Assembly: GCF_035083965.1 (NCBI RefSeq)
Contig: NC_089737.1
Coordinates: forward strand, 14,807,029-14,871,028
From: Branchiostoma lanceolatum
Taxonomy: Eukaryota; Chordata; Leptocardii; Amphioxiformes; Branchiostomatidae
DNA length: 64,000 bases
Direction of reading: 5' to 3'
Part shown: positions 12,901 to 21,662 of the stretch, piece after piece
Numbering within the stretch: the first letter of the stretch is position 1
How the letters are laid out: every line of letters begins with the position of its first letter
Notes under the pieces: model-generated
The model's database searches: none
What the model saw: only the letters and a program-made list of their open reading frames with translations
Told to the model about the DNA's origin: nothing
Program-made: the position numbers and the translations under genes

Positions 12901-13088
12901 ACGTCATCACCCTGTACGGCTTCTACCCCTTCGCCACGGACGCGCGCAACAGAACGCTGTTCTACCGTTACTATGACAACTACTCGGCTTCCCGCGTGGT
13001 CGACCACGATTACTGTGCAGAGTTTGACTTCCTCGTATGGCTGAACAAGCTTGGTGCGGCCAGGCTGGTTACAGACGCTTGTAGATAA
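6990..13088 (+). CDS. Alpha-2,8-sialyltransferase (ST8Sia family, GT29)
   Basis: This gene encodes a type II Golgi enzyme that moves sialic acid from CMP-sialic acid onto sialylated glycans. Coding exons: 6990-7111 (or its duplicate 7846-7967), 10102-10176, 10910-11153, 11828-11971, 12442-12557 and 12818-13088. All have AG/GT borders and matching phases, giving about 323 residues. Exon 1 is the signal anchor: MALMRKRCIF, then a hydrophobic span of about 20 residues. Exon 3 carries sialylmotif L (CAIVGSGGILANSSCGNEID, then LNDYVIRLNMAP). Exon 6 carries sialylmotif S (LGTTFCDVITLYGFYPF) and motif VS (HDYCAE, with the His and Glu of the family), ending LVTDACR. The N-x-S/T site NLT is visible. 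The length is slightly short of vertebrate ST8Sia (about 350-380). Which ST8Sia subtype it matches cannot be settled by eye. Introns contain SINE and hairpin elements. Confidence 0.9.
7340..7445 (-). repeat. (TA)n run and short tRNA-SINE fragment
   Basis: A tatatata run of about 28 bases is followed by ctggttaaggattttaccac and ggtcaatatcgacctacgg, the reverse complement of the unit at 9495-9580. A second copy sits at 8225-8325. Confidence 0.6.
7846..7967 (+). CDS. Duplicate first coding exon of the ST8Sia gene
   Basis: This exon encodes the same 40-residue signal anchor as 6990-7111, with the same phase-2 end. Its donor (gtgagtaag) is closer to consensus than the upstream copy's (gtgggtaga). 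About 480 bp around it repeats the block at 6880-7380: upstream ggccacgttt and tatagaggctagttcc, downstream the same intron start and a (TA)n run. It may serve as an alternative promoter/first exon with the same product, or one copy may be dormant. Confidence 0.8.
8330..9460. other. Intron sequence, no exon seen
   Basis: This is intron 1 of the sialyltransferase. Around 8880-8960 is a fragment (ccagttatcgtccactccg) of a dispersed family also seen near 32540 and 33110. A G-run lies at about 9411-9424. No coding exon is recognised. Confidence 0.5.
9470..9600 (+). repeat. tRNA-derived SINE fragment
   Basis: The B-box-like ggtcgtgagttcgatcccgg is followed by a (TA)n run, then ggcctccgtcggtcagcatt and gaccatggtaaaatcctaat. 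The latter part is repeated at 40137-40200 and, inverted, at 7370-7445 and 8245-8325. Confidence 0.6.
10228..10400. repeat. Short element with cagggctcgaaat / aggctcgaaat ends
   Basis: The terminus cagggctcgaaatagcctcc and a later aggctcgaaat border a 160-bp stretch with internal inverted gttgg/ccaac segments. It abuts the GTGCACC-type element that follows. Confidence 0.45.
10390..10875. repeat. GTGCACC-type MITE, interrupted by a second hairpin element
   Basis: The element starts ggctcgaaatactaggtgca, carries gcacctaattttttt twice and ends near gtgcacctaattttttttgg. Similar units lie at 45845-46224, 46674-47050 and 54930-55160. Inside it, 10645-10770 holds an inverted pair around caactggataaaatttt, the family seen at 19925-20190. 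The element ends about 35 bp before sialyltransferase exon 3 (10910). Confidence 0.7.
12580..12710. repeat. Degenerate (TG)n stretch
   Basis: An irregular tgtgtg/gcgtg run lies in the last intron of the sialyltransferase gene. Confidence 0.8.
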
Positions 13089-13164
13089 ATGAACGTTGCT
13101 TCTTTTGCAACTGCGTGATGCGGGCAAAGTGTCATTATAAGTATGCATACATAGTCAAACAGTC

Positions 13165-13245
13165 AAACACACACACACACGCGCACGCACACACACACAC
13201 ACACACACACGCGCGCGCCATTCGCACACACACACACACACTCAC

Positions 13246-13283
<38 letters not shown>

Positions 13284-13400
13284 ACACACACACACACATA
13301 CACATACACATACACTCACATACATACATTCATACATACATACATGCATGCACACACACACACGCGGACATACACACACACTCGAGCGCACTTGCAAGTA
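13165..13400. repeat. (CA)n microsatellite, ~230 bp
   Basis: A long imperfect acacac tract begins about 75 bp after the sialyltransferase stop. It may be transcribed as part of the 3' UTR. ORFs translating as His-Thr or Cys-Val repeats here are artefacts. Confidence 0.95.
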
Positions 13401-13479
13401 CCTGTATATAAATATGAAGGAATTAAAAAGCAATTTTACCGATTTAACAATCAATTTTATCGTAAATTGATGAAGAAGT

Positions 13480-15100
13480 AAAATACATCAGCCTTATTTC
13501 CAGCCGAGTTTCTTCTTTATTCTACTACTCCACATTTCTCTGTTTTACATCATATTGAAAATCAACTACTGATGTGTAGTAGTAAGGTTACAATGTCGTA
13601 CAGGTATTCAGAGCATGTTTGGAACTGTTAGAAATGTGTTGACACGGCCAGAGGCACACAAAAACGCTTGCAGCAAATGCTCGAACATGTTACATCTTGC
13701 TAATAGTCTATCACTTATTAAATGTTTTAATTGATACCCGTTTCAAAGAGTAACTTGGTACTTATTTTAAATAAAGCAATAGATAAAATACTTATTTCAA
13801 AGATCTTAACAAGGTAATAGCGAAAAAATTATAAAATCAGACGTCTACCACAGTTGTATATAAGTGTGCTACATAAGTAGTGCTACATTCCCATGTAACA
13901 CAAGAAAATCGTAAGCTAATTTGCAAAAAAAAGCTATATTGGTTCTCTATAAAGGGCTGGCTCAGTTTACTAGTAAGCTTGAATTAAGTGTGTGTTTTTG
14001 TACAAGGTGCTAAAACATTTACGGTTTGATGCTTCCTAGGGACCAGTTCAAGTCAAACAAATAAAGTATACATGTATCACTTCTTTCACTATGAAGATTA
14101 GTGATGTGCACATCAACGATTAAAAGTCTAAAAGGTTGATGTCTTCATTTGTAAGAAATCCCAATATTCTATGCTAAAACGTAAAATGCAGTCTCTGGCA
14201 ATCCATATTTAACAGAATGCACGTTCTCAATGCCCTTCAAGGTTCATTTTTCCTAAAGTGCAGTTATTGGATAGCCAGTACTGTAAGGTTCAGTGGCACA
14301 TGGCAAATGTCTACATCAAATCCAAAAGCTGTGACTGTGTTTGACCGTGGACGGTTTTAGAAAATGAATATAGACGATGACTGAATGTTTAGGAAATTTG
14401 TCTTTGTCTTGTGCAGCTTTTCTGTGGCGCTGTATTATAAGTTATTGTCCTTGAGTGCAGTGCCACTATGTCCATGTGTTTGTGTACCGTGTTTCTAATA
14501 AAGAAAATGTCTACATCATTTTAGGCATTCTCTCCGTCCCGTGGCATTTAGTAAAATCCATGACGTCATAGAGCGTACAAATTGAAACTACTGTATTTTG
14601 TATTATTGTTTGGTCCGGATTCATTTCTTTTTTTATCTATAAATCTGTAAGTGTTGATCTTATTGAGTAGTGGCTTACTCACAAATGATATGCTAGGTAA
14701 TAGTGTTGATTTTCATTTCCTATAATCCACACTTGACGGATTCAAGTTTTTAGTCTGATTGTTTAGGTAGACACTTAACTTTCAATTGAGGCTTCCATGT
14801 CTGTACTGTTATTGGGAAAACGCAGCCATGTTCAGCACTAGACTTTAAGGCCGAATTACACACCAATCCCACCACAGAAGACCATGCAACTCTTAAACGC
14901 ATCGACATTATAAGTGAAACATCGTGATCAATGATAAGGCCGCCATGGCTAGCTGCAGTCATGTATATTTATCCGAGAATAGATTGTTCATTTTAATGGA
15001 AACTCACAATACGTCTATTAGAATTTTAGTCACTCGACTTGTACGGGGATTCTTGACTGTAAGCCAAAAAAAATCACGTCTGCTCCTGCACAGAACATCT
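13480..15100. other. Intergenic / likely 3' UTR of the sialyltransferase
   Basis: AT-rich DNA with several aataaa signals (about 13769, 14058 and 14497). The last, after tgtaccgtgtttct, is a reasonable end of the transcript. No further gene is seen before the LRR gene on the other strand. Confidence 0.4.
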
Positions 15101-15103
15101 CAC

Positions 15104-16510
15104 TCAGGGATTTGCATCGGGCCTTGAAGTATTTTCTGATAATTCCACACCCTGGCCTTTGCCGTCTGGTTCATCGGGATTTTGACGTTTTTTTATCAAC
15201 TTTCTGATGAAGACGGCAATGGCCAGTGTCAGAATCAAGGCAGCAACGACTGCAATGGCTATGATGGCTGGTGTTGGGACGGAGGCCGAAGCTTTAGGGG
15301 CGGCACTTAATGCTTTAGGGGTGGACGTCGGTGCTTTAGGGGTGGAATTCGGTGCTTCAGCAGAAGCAGTTATTGTTTTAGGGACGGCCATTGATGCTTT
15401 AGAAGCATGGACGTTGTACGTAGATGTGGTGGGTCGGGTAGTATGCTGGTTCCGGTCTTCATTTACTGACGGGACGGAAGTTGATTCAGAAGCTTCAGGG
15501 GCGGCAGTTGTTGTTGTAGGAACGGCCATTGATTTTTCAGGCGCACGAAATTCACTTGTAGCGGCGGTGCGTCTGGTAGCATGCTGGTTACAGTCTTGGC
15601 CATTTACTGATGACGAAATGGTGATTTCCGGCGTGGTGATTTTCACCAGGGTTTCAACCTTTCGCATAGCAGTGGACTGTTTTGCAGCACTTTTGTAACG
15701 GGGGAAAGTGTTTTCTGTTGTTGTGGGAACAGTGAGGGTTGTGGTTTTGGCAGTGGAAGTCGCCACTGTTGTTTCAAAAAAGGTGTTGGGCGTTGTAAAT
15801 TGGCAGTCGTGCAGGTTTGCATTGTGTAACTGCACGCCTTTTACGCTGTCGGGACTGCTGCACTTTAAGTCTCTATTGCCAACAAAACTGACGTAAAATG
15901 GACCGCGTCTAAATTCATATGGGCAGCGAAGGAGGCCAAGGATATAAGTCCAGCATAGCTTATTAAAGGTGACGGCAATTTTTGCCAACCAGGACATGCG
16001 ACAGTCACAGCGGATAGGATTGCCCTGTACACGTCTGTTTAACCTTTGACCGTAACCTATGACTTTTAGGTTGGGAGGAATGCCCAGGGTGGCCTCGGAG
16101 AATGTGGTCAGCCTGTTGTACGCAACACTCAGAAAGCTGACGTATTTTCCGTGCCTGGCAGCCAAGTCAAGCTTAACAGATGATAGCTGGTTATATGACA
16201 AATCAAGTGATACGAGGTCATGCATGTACTTCAGAGATTCCCAATGAAAGTCTGTGATGAGGTTGTGACTGAGGTTAAGTTCTTTGACCCTCGGGAAGTT
16301 GGAAAGGTTTTGGATTGTTTGGATATGGTTGTGTGAAAGGTACACGTTAGACACAGGCCTTTGTGGGTTAGTAGGAAAGCTTGTTATGTTGGAGTTCGGG
16401 CAGTTGATATCTGCATAGAATTTTTTGACGTAGCATTTTTCTGGAAATGTATAATTTGTGCTTGCATTTGTTAGCAGTATCAAATGAACGAAGCACGTCA
16501 AAAATTTCAT
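15104..16510 (-). CDS. Intronless leucine-rich-repeat type I membrane protein with mucin-like stalk
   Basis: A single 468-codon ORF. Residues 1-17 (MKFLTCFVHLILLTNAS) form a signal peptide. A cysteine-bearing LRR N-cap follows (C27, C37), then leucine-rich repeats at about 45-150 (VSNVYLSHNHIQTIQNLS, KELNLSHNLITDF, SLDLSYNQLSSV, FLSVAYNRLTTF). The LRR C-terminal cap has GNPIRCDCRMSWLAKI and further cysteines up to about 240. Residues 245-415 are a Thr/Ser/Pro-rich stalk with repeated TTTxAxP and STPKAPT segments, probably O-glycosylated. A transmembrane helix follows (about 415-440, IIAIAVVAALILTLAIAVFI), then a basic stop-transfer RKLIKKR and a short tail without TIR or other signalling domain. 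The layout resembles the many LRR-only receptors of lancelets and a GPIb/VLR-like plan. Ligand and exact family are unknown. Confidence 0.85.
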   Translation of the reverse strand: MKFLTCFVHLILLTNASTNYTFPEKCYVKKFYADINCPNSNITSFPTNPQRPVSNVYLSHNHIQTIQNLSNFPRVKELNLSHNLITDFHWESLKYMHDLVSLDLSYNQLSSVKLDLAARHGKYVSFLSVAYNRLTTFSEATLGIPPNLKVIGYGQRLNRRVQGNPIRCDCRMSWLAKIAVTFNKLCWTYILGLLRCPYEFRRGPFYVSFVGNRDLKCSSPDSVKGVQLHNANLHDCQFTTPNTFFETTVATSTAKTTTLTVPTTTENTFPRYKSAAKQSTAMRKVETLVKITTPEITISSSVNGQDCNQHATRRTAATSEFRAPEKSMAVPTTTTAAPEASESTSVPSVNEDRNQHTTRPTTSTYNVHASKASMAVPKTITASAEAPNSTPKAPTSTPKALSAAPKASASVPTPAIIAIAVVAALILTLAIAVFIRKLIKKRQNPDEPDGKGQGVELSENTSRPDANP

Positions 16511-16864
16511 GATCGTGAAAAATGTAAGATAATGATGTTGTAAGAAAGGTTGCTGTAAAATTCCAGGTCTTTCCTCGCCCTTTGATTTGAAAGATGTCCC
16601 TTTTGTTACTTTAAAATGAGTTGAAAGTTTCTTAATCTGGCTTTAAGAGTTAAGTAATTTTTTTGATAACAAGGGAATTACGGGAGGCGTAGTTGGGTTG
16701 AGATGATCTGAAACCGACGATGATTTTACTTCAAAATCACACCGGACGGGAAGTGACCTCGGACCGGAAGTGACCTCGGACCGGAAGTGACCTGCAACAC
16801 AAGGAGAGCAAATCTCAGTTTACTAAAAATTCTGGCCACCTCGTTAGACTCATTTAACAACTTA

Positions 16865-16915
16865 TCATAATAATAATAATAATAATAATAATAATAGTAA
16901 TAATAATAATAACTG
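16865..16915. repeat. (TAA)n microsatellite
   Basis: A run of about 48 bases of ataataataa, with one tag interruption, lies just beside the LINE fragment. Confidence 0.95.
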
Positions 16916-16949
16916 TTCTTGGTCAAATCGATATATCTATGTGCTGACA

Positions 16950-17231
16950 TTACAATTTGACCAAACCAGTGTACATCTTTGCCCAATCCTGTTTGTTTCT
17001 AGCTCTTTTTCGGAGGTATTTCAGTACGTGGGTTTCCGTTCTAATGTTCATTTTCATATACAGTTTACAGTCGTCTATGAGGCTGCTTAGGAGCCCCTCG
17101 CGGGGCCTCCCTTGTCTCGGTGTGAGTTTTTTACTGAAGGCAATGTTTAACACTTTCTGTGGCGGAGAGTCTTCTGGCGTACGGAGAATGTGACCAAAGA
17201 GAAACCATCTTATCAACGTATCATTTAACAA
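16950..17231 (-). mobile_element. Non-LTR retrotransposon (LINE) 3' fragment
   Basis: The 93-codon minus-strand frame reads RWFLFGHILRTPEDSPPQKV, then GRPREGLLSSLIDDCKLY. This is the C-terminal, post-reverse-transcriptase part of LINE polyproteins (RW-GH-LRM-D and GRP motifs). The reverse transcriptase core is absent, so this is a truncated copy. Confidence 0.7.
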
Positions 17232-17324
17232 CTACTTAACGTTAATCTTTTCCACCGTTATGGTTGCTTTTGCTTGTCAGCCTTATAAATACAATATTCC
17301 TGATACTCATATTAGAACAATTTG

Positions 17325-17700
17325 GGGGTCGTGTGGCGCAACGGCAGAGCGTTCGACTCAGAACCAAGAGGTCCCGAGTTCGAATCCTGTCATATCACCG
17401 ATCTTGTGCCCTTGGGAAAGGCACTTTACACGACTTTCATCACTCCTCCCAGGTGTAAATGAGTACCTGACTTCGGTTGGGGAAAGTCGTATTGAGGTCA
17501 CCTGGTGGCGCCGAATGGCAGCCGCCCAGACCCTTGCGACAGTTCCACAAAATGCAAGTGTGGATAAGATATTATATATGTATATGTTGTGTAGTGTGTG
17601 AAACCTGTAATACCCTGCATCAATTCAGCGCTAGAAAGGCTGCCATTGCGGGTAATTTCTGACCAATAAATACCATTATTGTTATTATTTACAATTTGTC
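17325..17700 (+). mobile_element. tRNA-derived SINE
   Basis: The head, gtcgtgtggcgcaacggcag then gtcccgagttcgaatcctgt, has A-box- and B-box-like elements of a tRNA. It is followed by a ~300-bp body and an AT-rich end (tctgaccaataaataccatt). The tail (gacccttgcgacagttccac to ctgaccaataaa) recurs at 59125-59275. The tRNA-like head does not fold into a clean cloverleaf, so it is not annotated as a tRNA gene. Confidence 0.75.
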
Positions 17701-17772
17701 AGTCCCTTTATCGGCCCATAATGTGTGTGTTCCGGTGGACTGCCGGATACCCGCGGGGTACCTCTCGGTGTT

Positions 17773-18075
17773 CGTGAGAACACGTCATTATGCTATGTGG
17801 GTGGAGTCACATGTATCCACATGTGGCTATACAATAGCCTCTACCAGGCTCCAGACGTGGCTGGAAAGAATAGAAATCGGCCAAATAGACAGATAACATA
17901 CTAGAGGAGTTGGCCAGCCGATTAACACAGTTTGGCAACTCCTCTGGCATGTAATCTGTCAATATGGCCGATTTCTAGTTTTTCCAGCCACGTCTGGAGC
18001 CTGGTAGAGGCTATTGTATAGCCACATGTGGATACATGTGATTCCACCCACATAGCATAATGACGTGTTCTCACG
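17773..18075. repeat. Hairpin MITE, ~115-bp arms
   Basis: The left arm begins cgtgagaacacgtcattatg and contains tagcctctaccaggctccag. The right arm is its near-perfect reverse complement ending at 18075. It belongs to the same 'tagcctctaccaggctcc' family as the next entry. Confidence 0.85.
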
Positions 18076-18200
18076 ATTAGTTTCATTATTCTACGGCGTC
18101 TATTTGTTACTGGGTCCAGGGTTGATTTTAACTCCGGACGGGACCAGAAAATAGCTCGGTGGATACAGGGTGTCCGACGAGGCCACACACTCACTCTGGG

Positions 18201-18400
18201 GTGACGCTAGCCTCTACCAGGCTCCGCAGATCGCTGGGAAAATAGTAGAAATCGGCAAATAGAGTGAAAAGTATGCCAGAGATAGTCCGCTATACAGGGA
18301 AGCTCAATAGGCCTGCCCTTGGCATACTATTTACTCTATTTGCCGATTTCTACTATTTTCCCAGCGATCTGCGGAGCCTGGTAGAGGCTAGGGTGACGCC
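18201..18400. repeat. Hairpin MITE of the tagcctctaccaggctcc family
   Basis: The arms gtgacgctagcctctaccag... and ...ctggtagaggctagggtgacgc are inverted copies of about 75 bp around a short centre holding ctatacagggaagctcaata. It is related to 53445-53850. Confidence 0.8.
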
Positions 18401-19920
18401 CGAATGTGAAAAAACCCAGCCCGTAAACTACAATTGTAGCAACACGTTCAGTACCATGGAAAGCCGTTCGCAGGCCCATTATCGTACTTGGCCTTTATTT
18501 TGCCAAAACCTATCTGCATGTCAAATATCATATCAAATCAATTCATGCAATCTTGAATTATGTTGTCCACAAACAGACAAGACAACAAACAAAGAAACAA
18601 ACACACATACAGGTACAAACACACCATGCGAGACATAAAAAGTAGGGAGGATAAATGTTGATAACTTACCGTGAAGCTGTGTAGAAGACAGCGGCGTTGA
18701 TTCGGAAGCGAAACGGCGGGCAATTCAAATTCCAGACTACCTACAGAATTCTACGCCGTAAAATGAAACACCTTATAAAACCAGTGTCAGTGACGACTTA
18801 TCACCAGACACGGAGAAACAACGCCTGGAACTCGATGCGCTGGTAGACGGGGCAGAAAAATCAAATCCTCTTAACTCGACCTCTATGAAAAGCGTCCCTG
18901 GTGGCAGAATAGAGCAATTTCGAGCGAAAAAAGTACAAACAAACAAACAAAAGCAACAAACAAAAAAATCAATAAAAAATTAAAAAAACTACAGGCTCTT
19001 AACTGTGAGGCTACCACCAGTTGCGCTATATCCTATAGGGACCTCTCTAATGTATCTACTTGCAGTGAAAAGAACACATACCGATGGATCCTTGTTCCTC
19101 AGAAAACGACTGGGGCTGTTGACTGTGCGGTGGCCGATGTGTACTCAGGGTTCTGCAGTAGAGAAATGACAAGAACATGTCTTGTGGTTCTCCGTTTTAT
19201 GATCGACAGAATGTGGGCGTTATCTTATTTCATGTCTACCTTCGTAATCATTGCGCAATCTTCGAGCTCATATCAAGTTGTCTAGGCGCTCTCCATTGAC
19301 GTAAAACGACTGTAGACTTATCAAGAATGGCACTGATCGCAATATTAGAGTGCAGAAACGTTGTTTTTTATCAACGCGTTTCGTCAACAACTTTGCAGCC
19401 CACTCGCAAAAAACTCTCTTAAGGCGTCTTCTGGTGTCTTCTGCAATTCAAGATCAGACGAATGTTCACCATTTTAGTCTATCTGAGGGAATTCAAGAAT
19501 AGTGGAGACTTTTCTTTCACTGAGAGCATAACCACGCGTGTCAAAGGAAACAGCATTTGAAACCTTTTAAAAGAACATTGTGTACATTTATCTCTAGGTT
19601 TATGGCTAAGGAATTCCGCCTGAAATGGATGTTGATAGTAATGTAAACCACAAAAACTGAAAAGTGAAAAGTAAAGCGCAGACTTGCTAATGATCTTGCG
19701 CCACTGTATACCATTATCAATATTCATGTATTGCCACACGAGGATACACGTGACTCAACACACACGTGAACCTACAGCACCTATTGACGTCTCTTTAGAT
19801 TGACAGTACGTCATTGATCAGTTTACACTCTCGTCACGTGTTCTTTATGTATTTGGTACGTTCTGTTAACGTCACGTACTAATAGTAGTTTGCGAAGAAA
19901 GTTCAGAGTACGTTGATGTG
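18400..19920. other. Intergenic, no gene seen
   Basis: There is an A-rich stretch at about 18935-18990 and otherwise unremarkable sequence. No exon, RNA gene or clear repeat is recognised. Confidence 0.45.
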
Positions 19921-19924
19921 TGTT

Positions 19925-20190
19925 AGACATCCAGGCCAGGTATACCGGTAATAAGATACGCCAAAAAAACAGATAATCAAGCTTGCAAAGCAACTGGATA
20001 AAACTTTGAAACAGTCAGACGTTTCAGACAGCATCCGCTATATTTCCTTTCCCTCATTATCAAAATTTTAATTCAGAGTTTTGGTGTAAAGCCTTGCTCT
20101 CCAGGTCTTTCCTTTAGTCACTGACGAAAGACAGCGGATGCTGTCTGAAACGTCTGACTGTTTCAAAAGTTTATCCAGTCGCTTGAGTTA
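19925..20190. repeat. Hairpin MITE (caactggataaaa / gacgtttcagacagcatccg family)
   Basis: The left part has caactggataaaactttgaa then acgtttcagacagcatccg. The right part has the reverse order (cggatgctgtctgaaacgtc then ttatccagtcgcttgagtta). Related copies: 20570-20740 (shorter, nearly palindromic), 28525-28665 (right half only) and the insert at 10645-10770. Confidence 0.8.
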
Positions 20191-20569
20191 TTGTTTTTTT
20201 GTTGCGTGAAGTTCAGACTAGTTATCAACTTTTAAGATTGCGTGAAGATTGCCAAGGTGTTCGTGAGCTAAGCTGACTCCCACGTCTTTGACGTCAGAGA
20301 TGCCAGACTATTAGATGAACTTTCGAGATTGCATGAAGATTACAAACTTAAGGTGGGCACATAATGATGCCCCCGTTTTCGCCCACGGCTTAGTCGATCA
20401 AGTTTTGCCTTTGTGTCGGCTTCATTTTTTTTTACCGCTCTTCACGTTACAGGAAAAAAATTCATAAATGTATCGATCAAAAAAGCTGAAAGAAAGTACT
20501 TGACCTACTCATGCATTTCGTTCTCTTGCGAGATTGAGAGGGACTGAGAGATCTAGAGAATACGTTGAT

Positions 20570-20740
20570 GAAGTTTAGACATCCAGGTAATAAGATACGC
20601 CAAAGATAATTACTCAAGCAACTGGATAAGATTTTTGAGTTAGTCGTTAGTCACTGACGAAAGACAGTGGATACTGTCTGAAACGTCTGACTGTTTCAAA
20701 ATCTTATCCAGTTGCTTGAGTTATCATTTTTGGCAGATGT
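20570..20740. repeat. Second copy of the caactggataaaa hairpin family
   Basis: Terminal parts atccaggtaataagatacgc / caactggataagatttt are mirrored by ttgaaacagt-type sequence and aatcttatccagttgcttga. The internal half of the family is deleted. Confidence 0.75.
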
Positions 20741-20792
20741 AGAGAATATCCAAGTCTGTGCCAGGCAAAGCTTAAAAACGGTAAGGTACGTG

Positions 20793-21000
20793 TATACTGT
20801 AAATGCATTTAAGTTTGCGTGGTTTTTATTTCGCTCTAAGGCGAAAATGGGGTGCTTGCGGTGGTTTTAAGTTTGCGGCAGCGCTATACATAGTCACATA
20901 CTGCTTCAGTATTGGACAAAACTGTTTTTAGTTCGCGGTGAAACGGTCGCCGGGAAAACCAACATAAAACCACCGCGAACATTTCTGCATTTACAGTATC
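20793..21000. repeat. MITE with tactgtaaatgca terminal inverted repeats
   Basis: The start tatactgtaaatgcatttaa and the end tgcatttacagtat are inverted. Internal ttcgcggtg/ccaccgcgaa segments are also mirrored. Confidence 0.7.
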
Positions 21001-21249
21001 TGCATGCAAGAAACGGTCCATTGAAGGGTTTGTTGCAGCGGAGTGTGTGTCGTAATGCCCACAGAAAGCAAAATACATGCAGAAATGAAAATGGCCAAAG
21101 AAAGTAAAAAAAAAAACAAAGAAAATGAAAATGCCTACATAGAAAATGAAATTGAATTGAAGAAAAACTTTTGCCTTTCGAAAAACTCTCCCTACCTGGA
21201 TCCTTGATAATACACAATTTGCAATGACTTGTAACCAGGTAACAGGTGC

Positions 21250-21349
21250 TTTTCACCTTTAACCTTTGACCCGTCGCCATTGCACTCCGGATGTCTCGAG
21301 CTCTCCTAAACACGATTTCTTCCGGATTCAAACATTTATCAAAACCCCG
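21250..21349 (+). promoter_or_regulatory. Candidate 5' UTR exon/promoter of the zinc-finger gene
   Basis: A small CpG-rich stretch (cccgtcgccattgcactccg) is followed by a consensus donor (ccccg|gtaagtgtt) at 21349. The zinc-finger ATG at 23465 sits 5 bp after an acceptor (caattacag), so an upstream non-coding exon is required and this is the best candidate. Inference only. Confidence 0.35.
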
Positions 21350-21662
21350 GTAAGTGTTGGAAGTGTCGGTGAGTCTTACGATTTCAAGAAACTTGGGACA
21401 AAGCTGTTGTACACTGTGAGGGTTGCTGTCGTGTCGTGTTGTGTTGTAGTCGTTGCTAGTGCTAAAGAAATGGGGGTGGGTGGGAGGGGGGCGTATTAAA
21501 CCGTAAACCCCTAGAAATTTAGAAAATGAACGTTCTTTAGAAGTACATGGTTATATATTCACATTAACAGTGAATGCAGGTAGACCTCTATGGTTTGTGC
21601 TCCTTACATTATTTTCCCCAAAGACACTGAGAGAAATTTCCCCTCTCGAAGTCCGGGTTTTT

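Noticed and set aside
13115-13454. ORFs rich in His-Thr or Cys-Val
   Set aside because: They are translations of the (CA)n microsatellite.
17330-17400. tRNA gene
   Set aside because: A-box and B-box words are present, but the stems do not pair into a clean cloverleaf and the segment continues into a SINE body. It is a SINE head.
20906-21331. 141-codon minus-strand ORF
   Set aside because: It overlaps a MITE (20793-21000) and low-complexity aaaatg runs. No family features.
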